Positions 1 to 9,621 of a stretch of DNA of 64,000 nt are shown here, piece by piece (positions within the stretch are counted from its first letter, which is position 1; each line of letters starts with the position of its first letter). The DNA is from Polytrichum commune (taxonomy: Eukaryota; Streptophyta; Polytrichopsida; Polytrichales; Polytrichaceae), in the NCBI GenBank assembly GCA_950295325.1, contig OX485803.1:41681554-41745553 (forward strand), written 5' to 3'. Made by a program: the position numbers and the translations under genes. The notes beneath the pieces were generated by a model. That model saw only the letters and a list, made by a program, of their open reading frames with translations, made no database searches and was not told the DNA's origin.

Positions 1-88
1 AACCACACACCAATCAACAATAGATGTCCCATCAGGAAAAGTAACCGAATAACACCCCGCCTACCTTATAGTGAAGTGGAGATGCACA
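1..88. repeat. End of a dispersed noncoding repeat
   Basis: The opening bases (accacacaccaatcaac ... aaaagtaaccgaataacac) match, with divergence, the ends of copies near 26330-26410 and 59735-59800. It is the right end of a longer repeat whose body lies outside the window. It ends about 140 bp before the nicastrin start codon, so it lies in or next to that gene's promoter or 5' UTR. No coding content is seen. Confidence 0.55.
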
Positions 89-231
89 AATTTGGTGTAG
101 AGGGCGCCGGTGGAATGCTGGCCACGATTACACAAGGCTCTGCGGCGTAGGTGGTGGAGTCGGAAGTCGAAGAAAGCTTCGTAGCGGAGAAGGGGAGAGA
201 ACGAGACGCCATAGCTGCGACGCGACCAGCC

Positions 232-3200
232 ATGGCGGCCCTCCTCCTGCTCGTGCTCCTGCTTCTACAAACCTCCTGCGCCATCGCACACACGAAGAAC
301 GTCGCGGAGCTCGAGAAGCGCATGTACACCGCCGTAGACGCAAACGCCTGCGTCCGCCTTCTCAATTTGACAGGGCAGCTCGGCTGCGGCAACCCGCGGC
401 GGAGTTTGGTGGTCGCGCCCATTCTCAGGTTCGACACCGCATCGTCGGTGACATTGGATGCCCCGACGAGTGTTCTGATCCCGGCGTCGGAGCTTCAATC
501 GTTTCTGGGGCGGCTTGGAGATACTCCCTCGCTCTTGGAGCAAGTCGCAGGTGTCATTGTGGAGCCCGGGAGTAGTGGTGAGTTTCTAGGGTTAGGGTTC
601 TCTGCCGATTCCAAGTTCCCGCAATCCGATTTCGCACCTTATGATCGCAAGGATTACGAATGGAATCCCGCGGGCTCCGGCATCATGCAGCTCGGCCTCG
701 ATTTTCCCGTTTTCCTTCTCTCCTCCCAGGTTGGATTACTTTGGTGATTCTTTTGTTGTCCTTGTGTGGTGGTTCTGCTGGCATTGTGTTTGAATTTGAA
801 GATGACACCAATTGAGCTGGAGTGACTTTTGACACATTAATTTAGTCGTCGTCGTTGTCGTCGTCGATGATTTTGAGCAATTTTTTTGATAGGGGTACAG
901 ATTCCAGCAATTATGATTATGGCATCGATTGGGGTTTAGATTTTGGTTATTATTCGGGTAGGATGCTTAGTCCTGGCGATTGCAATTCTGCTCATAAATG
1001 CAACTTGTGACGAAACTATGGTCAATGCAATCGTTGCACTGCAGTAAAATTGTAAGACTTAGTTTTATTGTTTGCGTTCTAAAATTCTCGCACGTTAAGA
1101 GCTTAAATTTGGACTTGCAATTGTGGGTTGATTTTTTCGATTCTTGTTGTCCTTGTGTGGTGGTGCTGGCAGTCTGTTTGAATTTGAAGATGACACCGAT
1201 TGAGCTAAAGTAGATATTTCTGTAAGCGCTGAGCATAGATCCTATCATGAGATCTATTTTTTTTTAATAATGTTCGTTAGCAATTGACAGGGTTTTCCAA
1301 CGCATCAAAGTATGTCTTATTTGAACTCCGCATGCAAAAGTTACAAGGGTTTAAAGTTTCATTGGTAGATGATCCAAAACCAATAACATGGGAGCTTGAT
1401 GTTACAGTGATGGACATTCATAGAATCAGTATCTACTTATTGTGCAAGATTTTAGGGGTTGGGTTTTGGGTGGGGCTTTCATTTGCACACCATCTACCTT
1501 AGAGTGATTTAGACACATTAGTCACTGCCATTGTTGTTCTGAGCAAAATTTGTGATAGGGGGTAGAGATTCCAGCACTTGTAATGGGTATGGCATCGATT
1601 GGGGTTCAGATTTTGGTTATTGTGGGGGTAGGATGCTTAGTCCTGATGATTGCAATTCTGCTCATCAATGCAACTGTGCGTAATGGAACCATGGTCACTG
1701 CAATTGTTGCACTTCAGCACTTTGTTTGAATTTGGTGATGACACCAATTTATTTGGAGTGATTTTAGGCATATTAGTCACGATGGTTGCCATTTTGAATT
1801 GAGCAGATTTTATAAGAGGGGTAGAGATTCCAGCACTTGTAACAGCTGTGGCATTAATTGGCGTTAAGATTTGTTTATTATTGGGGTAGGATGCTTAGTC
1901 CTGATTGCACTTCATAATGAAAATGCAATTGTGTGTGGAAAAAGTATGTCCAATGCAATCATTACACTTCAGCAAGATTGTACCTTTTAGTTTTGTTATT
2001 TGTGGATGAGAACTCTGCCAAGTTAAGATCTCAAATTAGACTGGGTTGATTGATTTCCGTGTGTGCAATTCAAGGAGCATCCTACCGTACCTGTGCGATA
2101 CGTCATAATTATTGCAGGCAGGTGCCTCATGGTGCATGGGATGGGTAGCTCCGCTAAGTGCAAGTGGTTTTTCTATCATCATCAGGTCCAGTTGAACTGC
2201 TGTGATAAGGGTTGGAGGATGGTCTCTGAGCTGGCTTTGATGGTGGTTTTCATAACAGGAGAGTACAGCAATTGTACAACAAATGGCAGCAAAAAACGCA
2301 GGCAAAGGTAGCAATAGCCCTGCATTTGTTGCAGAATTCAATGCCATGATGCAGACAACGAAAGAGAAAACTCTCACATCGGAGTCCTGTTTGACAGAGC
2401 TCTCTTGTCTACCATTAGGAGGTTACAGTGTCCTGTCAACCATGCCGGCTGTCAATGTGTCAGCTCCCACAGTGAAGCCCACTGTCTTGGCTATGGCTTC
2501 AATGGACTCGGCTTCATTCTTCCGTGATGTGGCTCCTGGGGCAGACTCTCGCATGTCAGGTCTGTAATATTCTTTATCAGTGTGACTTCCTTCTGTGATG
2601 GAGCATGTGTGGGAAAAATTGATGTGATATAGGTGTCTTGTTTTGGTGTTGATATCGAATTAGCAGCTTCTCCTTCTGAATTGGACAAGTAAAAATCCCT
2701 GTGAGCATTCTGTGGAATTCATGGACTAACTATCCTGATTTTGCTTCAGGTGTTCTGGCGTTGCTTGCAGCTGTTGATGCACTTTCACATGTTGGTGGGA
2801 TGGAAATACTCCCCAACAGGCTTTTATTTCTCATACTTACAGGGGAGTCTATGGGCTATTTAGGGAGTCGTCAGTTCCTTGTGCAGCTCCAGAAGGGTAG
2901 TTTGTCAAATTTGGGCATTGAAGCTTCATCCATTGTACGGACTGTGGAGGTTGGATCTGTTGGGCAAGCATCTGACTCCACATTTTTCATTCATAAGCAT
3001 GCCATTGCAGCAACTGTTCCCACACAGGAGATTATTGACTCTTTGCAGTCATCTGCTACTGCCAGCTCTTTAAATGTGAAGTTGGCCAGTACATCTAATC
3101 CAGGAATTCCTCCATCCAGTCTCATGCCTTTTGTCCAGATTGATTCTGCAACTGCAGGTATGAGTAACTTCCTGTACACTGCAGTACATTTCCTTCACTA

Positions 3201-5114
3201 TGAAGGGCAGTTTTGATAGTCTCCCTAAGGGTCGTGTTTGGCTGCATGGCCTGTAGTCTGGTTCATACTAAAGTCAATTCTAAGACATAAATTCTAGCAT
3301 TTACATATCTTGATGTTCTGTCATCCAAACCTCCAAAACTGATCTTGGATATTATAATGCATATTAAACTTTAGTCTTGAGTGCTGGACGACAGTAGTTA
3401 CAGTGCATCATTGATGTTTCACAGAATGAGTAAAATTCGAAATCTTTATGGAAGTCTAGAGTATTGACATCTTTCTGGCACTTTGATGTTGAATTGTGTA
3501 GGTATTGTCATTGAAGAATTTGACACAGCATTCAAAAACCGCTTCTATCATAGCCAATATGACGACTTGACAAATGTGAACACAACAGCTATTGTGGCAG
3601 CAGCATCTTTGGTGGCCCGGTCACTGCTTATTCTTGCAAGTGGCAATTTGTTGAGATCTGATTCACCAGCTGTGACATCGATTCAGGTTATTGTCTGGTT
3701 TATTGCAAGGACAGAGGGAATAAGCTACCAGTAGAGACCCTAAACAAGATTTCAGTTGTGTATTTCTGTTTCCGGTATAGAATATGTTGAACACATTCTC
3801 CCACATGATGATTGAGAAGGGTCACTGACTTTGCCATCCTCCGATGTGATCTTTTTTTTCCTGGAAATAAACAGGTGAATGCGTCTCTGGTGGATGAAAT
3901 GGTGGAATGCTTTTACAATGCTACACCTGGCTTGAGGTGCAGATTAGTCGAGAGTCTGATGACAGCATCTCAAGACTCTGCTAATCACTACGTGGGGGTA
4001 TTCACGGCAGACCCTGGATCATCTCCAGAGGTCTATGATGACACCTCACGTTTTGTTTGGAACTTTTTAGCTGATCGCACCAAGTTGCAAGACACTCAAC
4101 AAGCAAACTCTTCATCTCATGCAGAGTGCACATTCTCCTGCAAGAAACCAGAGGAAGTATGTGTTGGCGCCACAGAGAAGCACATGGGCCAGTGTGTTGT
4201 GTCTTCCACAAGGTAATTTCTTTATCAATTTTGAGGCAGGATGCACTGCGACTGCAGAATGCTCAAGACATAGAGTTTTTCTTGTGTCTGCCTATTTGTT
4301 AAAGCTTCCATATTTAATCCTTGTTTACATGGGGGTGGCTTAAACCCAAGGCCTTAACTTGGATCCCATGGGAACTCTGAGGTGAAGTTGCCCAAGGCTG
4401 GAATAGTGCTCAAATGGGTGACCTTTGTAGTACTTGATTTTTGGTGCACCCTACCACGTATGATCCACCCAATCACAGCCGGGGTATTCGGGTGAACCTG
4501 ATATTGTCAACCAACCTTGTGGGAACCTAAGGGCTTGCCCTTGGGAGAGATAGGTGCACGCTGGCTTGTCTATGCCTGTTCAAGGTGTTCACCTTAGAAA
4601 GAGTGGCAGTAGTCTTCGGGGGCTCTCAACTTCTCGTGATGCTTGTTTTGGGATTACATATAGACTTCGACCAACTCGAACATGAAGCAACATCATGTTT
4701 CACGCCTGGTGGCAACACCGGAGTCATCTTTCTTTTTGTTTACATGTGTTTCAGCGTCCACATTGAAGATGTCAATAAACGCTAGAGTGGTTCTGGGATA
4801 CCAGCCAAATGAAATGTAAGTTCTTATTTCTGTGGTCTATGTTGTACAGGTATTTGCCTGCATATTCTCCCCGGTTGACATTTGATTCATCAGGTTGGCG
4901 GCTTCTCCCTTTAAAGACAGGTGACAAGATGGGTGCTGCAGATCCTGTTTACACAGAGAGCTTCTGGGGCAGCATCAGTTTACAAGTATACCAACAAGAA
5001 AACTCTTGGTATGAAGAAGTTGTACTCTTTTTTGGGGTCTGTGTTGCACTAATATCTATCCTCTGCACATTCAGCTCCTCTGCCATTCTTCAAAAGCGAA
5101 TGAAGTGGGCCTAA
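232..5114 (+). CDS. NCSTN: Nicastrin, gamma-secretase subunit (6 coding exons, 664 aa)
   Basis: Nicastrin is the large glycosylated ectodomain subunit of gamma-secretase, the intramembrane aspartyl protease built with presenilin, APH-1 and PEN-2. Coding exons are 232-729, 2259-2559, 2750-3157, 3502-3686, 3875-4212 and 4850-5114. All introns are GT-AG and the phases join to 1995 nt ending in TAA, close to the length of plant nicastrins. Residues 1-20 form a hydrophobic signal peptide. Family landmarks are CVRLLNLTGQLGC, the PLGGYS stretch, GESMGYLGSR (GYLGS at about 302-306, the plant counterpart of animal DYIGS), NPGIPPSSLM, FYHSQYDDL and CVVSSTRYLPAYSPRL. A single membrane span lies at about 634-651, followed by a short basic tail. 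The ATG at 232 is chosen because the signal peptide starts there. The intron 1 donor (gttgga) is weak, but joining 729 to 2259 restores alignment to the family. Confidence 0.95.
786..2050 (+). repeat. Degenerate tandem triplication in nicastrin intron 1
   Basis: Three diverged units start near 786, 1170 and 1722. Each begins with a stretch like ttgaatttgaagatgacacc, followed by gattccagca, ggcatcgattgggg, ggtaggatgcttagtcctg and gcaattctgctcat. The second unit carries about 280 bp of extra sequence (about 1214-1490) absent from the others. The units are noncoding and broken by indels, so the duplication is old. The whole array lies inside the 1.53-kb first intron. Confidence 0.8.
4333..4560 (+). 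mobile_element. 5S rRNA-derived element (SINE3-like or Cassandra-like remnant) in nicastrin intron 5
   Basis: Positions 4333-4451 follow the plan of plant 5S rRNA over its full length of about 120 nt. There is a GGGTG start, then GGATCCCAT, GAACTC, an A-box-like AGGTGAAGTTGCCC, the C-box core ATGGGTGACCT and an end GGTGCACCCT. Spacing between blocks matches 5S. About 110 bp of unrelated tail follow. It sits in sense orientation in the 637-bp intron 5 (4213-4849). A 5S head with an unrelated tail fits a 5S-derived SINE. Cassandra TRIM LTRs also carry 5S sequence, but no primer-binding site is seen after it. Divergence makes it unlikely to be a functional 5S gene. Confidence 0.7.
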
Positions 5115-8100
5115 GCAAGTGAGGCATTCCTCTTCTCGACTTGTAACAAATTTTGCACTCACAAACATGCTGGTGAAGGACCACAATGATGTCATAAGCT
5201 ATCCTCACTTCAGCACATTTGTATATACGTCTTAGATCACATTTCTCACTTCGATACTGAACCATTGACATGGGATTCCACTTGATTTGACCTTAGTGGC
5301 CTGAGTGCCCACTACAAAAGATGGCAAATATTTCTGACGTTTGAAGGTTGGCAATATGGTGGTCAAGCTTACCATCATCAACAAGGCAACACTGGGCTGT
5401 TAAAGCAACTGGCTTGTAACACTGGGCTGTATATTAGTTCTGGATCTGTTTAGATGATAACAGGTTAACATTTAGATGAGCTATTGATAGACAGATTCAC
5501 ACGTTACAAGATAAGATTACATTTGAGCAGATAGCTCTTTGGAAGTCTCTCATAAGTTTACAACTGAATTTATCACAAAATCCTGGCTATTTTCTTGTGT
5601 CAGTAACAATTGCAAGAGGCTTTGTAATCAATTTTTGAAGTCTGCGGGAGGAAACCTCCCTTTCATTCATATTTTTAAGATTCAGATGTGTACCTTTGAC
5701 ATGTTTCTGAGATTTCTGGCCTCATCCTCATGTGTGGTGTTGGTTTGCTCTGTTTAGCCAATTGTTGCGTAGTTATTTACTTTTTAGATGTGCCTGGAAA
5801 GAGGACATTTGATCTGGTCACTACACTACACTACACATCTGATTTAGTGCGGCATTAAAATTGGTTTTCCTTTTAATTAGATTGGTCTTTGTTACTTGTC
5901 ATATAGCACCAAGTGCCATGTGACACCCTCTATGTTGCCACCCCAGTTATTTCAAGACAATTAATGTGGGTTGATGGTGAATAATGTGGGCCACACTACA
6001 TCAGATATCTTAGTTTTTTAGTGCATGCTTGTTGTGATTGACTGGGGGTTCCACATGGTCTCTTGTGTTTAATGCACGCCTCAACTAGCAGAACAATGAC
6101 TTGAATTGGTTGATACTTCTAATGTGGCACAATTGTGCAACAAATCTGTTCACTATGAAGAAGGTTTAGTTGAGTTAATGCAATACTGGATGTGGTTACG
6201 TACTTTAGATACCATATCACTTTGGTTTGGAGTTGGTGATTAAATTTGATAACAAGTCAGGATTCAAGTTTTCCAAGATTTTATTCAGGACTTGTGTGTG
6301 TACATAAGTAGTGTGGGATAATAAAAAATAGAGGCTTGGTGTCATTCATAGAGTGGGTTGTCTGTAGCCTGCATACTTCTCGCATGCAATGTGAGGAATT
6401 GGTGTAGGAAATTAGTGTGGTCAAGCAAAATGGGAGGACTTCAACTATAGTGATGACACTGTAGAAGAGTACACATGGGAAAGAGAATAGAACTAACTTC
6501 TGGATTGAAATGTATGAAAGAAATGTATTAAGTCAGAAAGCTCCTTGATGGTCTTGATCAGGGAGCAGTATCTAATGAGGTGGGCTTAAAATGAACACAA
6601 TGGACTTGTGATATTAAACAAATGATTATAATGAGATGTTTAACATATCCAGTTCGTGGTTGTAGATATTTCCCTCATATTTTTGGATCTCATATGAACA
6701 TCATCTTTACAAATTGTAGAGCAACTATTCGCTTTCTTCTTAACTAATCATATAGGTCCTCTCAATTGTGTTAACTATAGAGTCTTGAATGATTAACAAA
6801 TTTTAAGCATATCTCCTTTAGTCATTTCATCAAAATTTTGGAGCTCATGTGAACAACAACTTACACATTATATAGCAACAATTCATTTTTTTCTCAAATT
6901 AAAGATCATATAACATCAAGCAAATCGACTAAAGCCAAGCCAAGGAATAAGGAGCCAGAGACACCAATCATTGACACCTAAAATTTCAACTAGTATCACT
7001 AATAGCCAATAGCCAATAGCTAGTATCTAGGATTTTAGTATATTTGGGTTTATGCATGACTTTTGGACAATTCCAATTGCCAATATGACATACACTACAT
7101 CATAAACCTACACAAATATGATGGTTGGCAAACATGGAATACAAAACATTCAAAGTTGCAGTTGTTGCTTTTGCTACTATTATTTGATATTTTTGTCCCC
7201 ACAAGTGCACATCCCTTATTATTGTGAACGAGTGGTTTGTCCAAATATACTTAAACGTCAATTAAGTAACCACCCACCCCAACACCTAGGCATAAGCACT
7301 ACAAGCATATGAGACTTAGGCAACTTAGACTTTTGCGCAAGTGAAATTGTCTTTGGAAAGACTTTTGTGTCATTGGAAAATCTTTAAAATCTACCACTGA
7401 GTAGATTTGCAAGAAAATTCACCAATGCAACATGAGTTGCCTAGGTCTTATATAGCTTATATTGAAGCCAAGTTAACATCCTACTGTTAGAAATGCACAC
7501 CCCTTTGAATAGAGGGGCAAGTATACATTAGACAACCATTAAACTTTTTGTCCATCTCCCTTGCACATTATCCATTGGGGTTACAACCTCAAGTGGTGCA
7601 CGATACACTAATGCGTTTTGATTGCGTTAATGTCAACTTATTGAGCACAATAATGTCACAAATATGCCATTTCCTCTTAGTGAAAACTAAGAATGTCACA
7701 AAGTTGACAAACGAATATGACATTAAATCCATTGGATTCTAGCAATGATACATAATGCTTGTTGGAGTAACAATTCCAATCTCTTTCAAACGCATGTCAT
7801 TTTCATGTCTGTTCTTAGATCCACACCTAACCTCATGGCACACACCTCTCAAATCATGGTGATTTTATTAAGGTAAGTGACAGAATTAAACCTGTTGACC
7901 TTCCTCAATGTTGACAATAGAAAGAAAGCATATATAAAAAGAGAGCATCCCAGAGCCTAGCTGCCGAGTGATCTGGATTCTGAAGCTGCTTCTAAAGTCC
8001 AAACAACTGTCTACAGGGCGAGCTTATGTTACCAACTTTTCTGCTAAAATTAGGTCATGGCACGATGCCATGGAACTGAAATAAGTACAGTATCTCACAT

Positions 8101-8600
8101 CTCATGATCCCATTCCTCTTGAATTTAGTATTATGTTTTATTCGAGACAATGGTACGTATTGCCGACTAATTGAATGCAAGCTGGGGTGCAAGCAGGCCA
8201 CGACACACAATCAAGTTGGAGCAAAGCGTGCAAGCCTACGTGATTATAATCAGATGGAGAGCAAGTGATTCCATTTTTTTAATTTTTAATTTTTTCCTTT
8301 TGTGTACTTCAGCTGCCTTTATCATAATGATGCAAGTTCTCGGTGAATTATACTCACGTTATTCTCCAAAGTCACCTTCAAGTTACTTGAGCCTTGGAAG
8401 ACTGGACGTTGTTAATACCAAAAAGCTTGGCCTTTCTACAGAGAGATTAAGGTTAGAGATTCATCGGATAGACTAAATGTGGCAATCGACCAAGAAATGG
8501 TGTCTTACAGAACACGTGAGAATACTCAAAGTCTGCATTTGCTCATGCGCAGGTTGCAGCCATTCTCCATGATGCTTGCAGGTGTCGGCGGAGAAAAGCG
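5115..8600. other. Intergenic, no gene seen
   Basis: The first few hundred bases probably include the nicastrin 3' UTR. The rest is AT-rich with only short spurious reading frames. A CACTACAAAA motif at about 5310 resembles a CACTA transposon end, but no partner end was found. A dispersed repeat lies at 7085-7255. Confidence 0.5.
7085..7255 (+). repeat. Dispersed repeat, inverted copy at about 31700-31870
   Basis: Shared blocks include acacaaatatgatggttggc, aaacatggaatacaaa, a gttgttgctttt tract and cacaagtgcacatccctta. The second copy is in opposite orientation at 31700-31870, with its gtt/caa tract expanded. Similarity also continues a little way upstream. No coding potential is seen; element type unknown. 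Confidence 0.6.
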
Positions 8601-8619
8601 TAATAAACAATTGCACGCG

Positions 8620-9500
8620 ATTCTAGTACTTGTGTCGAATCAGCTCAGTCTGTCTTGTAACACTGCTTCTGGCATGATCCTCTGCACTTTTCGAGTTCGT
8701 GTTAATTTTTAGTGATTGATCTGTTGATTCGAGCATCCTAAACTTGGTTGGAGGAGCAAAGGCTATGAACCATTTCAAGATGCCTGCAACGTAGTAGCAA
8801 GTCACATCGACTCTCAGACTTTCTCAATATCCGATCGACGACATTTGCTTGAGGCTGCACTGATGGGAAGAAGATGATCGGTTCCGACAAATATTCATAC
8901 ATACATCATCGATGCACTGGCGTTCATCTCTCTACATCTCCATTAGTACCTCTTCTTGCGGTGTAATTTTTGCGCTTCTCGACTAATCGACTTGTTCACT
9001 CTTTCATCATCTTCAGAAAGAGGTTGACCCTCGGAGTTTGCTCTTTGTCGTTGCCTAAGTCGTGCAACAATATTTGCCCCTGGCACGATCTTCTGCACTT
9101 TTGAAGTTTGTAAAGTTTAGCAATTCTAATCCTCGCATCCTCGCACTGAACTTGCAGGTCGGAGGATCGATGGTTATGTTGGCGAAGGGACTGCTTTCCA
9201 CCATGCCTGCATTAACGTTGTGGTAACTAGCAAGTCATGTCTTTCGGTTCTTCTCTACTCGACTTGGCGCTTGAGCACTGACCGTATCGGAAAAAGATGA
9301 TCGGACGGAGCAGAGACGAAGATCTTCGACATTGCAATAGCTTTGATCTCTATACATCTCATCAAACTCTTCTTGCAGTCTGAGTTATATTTTCCCCCCT
9401 TCTTGACTCGACGTCACTGTTCACTCTTTCAGCTTTCAGAAGACGAGGTTTACCCTCGGAACATCTTGCTCTTTCTCGTTGCCAAAGTTATGCATACTAG
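8620..9500 (+). repeat. Two-unit tandem duplication upstream of UXS
   Basis: Two diverged units of about 420 bp lie back to back, roughly 8620-9050 and 9070-9490. Shared blocks include the pair tggcatgatcctctgcactt / tggcacgatcttctgcactt, plus aagatgatcgg, tctctacatctc, cctcttcttgc, tgttcactctttca and gttgaccctcgga / tttaccctcgga. The second unit ends about 130 bp before the UXS start codon, so the duplicated material probably contains promoter or 5' UTR. Confidence 0.7.
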
Positions 9501-9621
9501 CTATGTAAACCTCACATGATCAGCAGTCAACCGGTATCTTATAACCGAGCTTGCAGACAAAGTATTATCGAAGGAAATAACTTAGCAGAGAAGGAGATTC
9601 ACTCGTTCAAAATTGACAACC

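Noticed and set aside
1291-1309. Short exon-like piece in nicastrin intron 1 (acag before, gtatgt after)
   Set aside because: Exon 1 (ending 729) and the exon at 2259 join in phase and align to nicastrin without it. The piece lies in the unique part of a tandem repeat unit.
4333-4451. Functional 5S rRNA gene
   Set aside because: Too many changes in stems and internal promoter, a single copy inside an intron, and a non-5S tail continuing from it.
4585-4785. Hydrophobic open frame in nicastrin intron 5
   Set aside because: It lies between confirmed exons, has no family similarity and follows the 5S-derived element.
5308-5330. CACTA transposon start (CACTACAAAA); a similar motif at 46074
   Set aside because: No matching TTTTGTAGTG end or 3-bp duplication was found for either.
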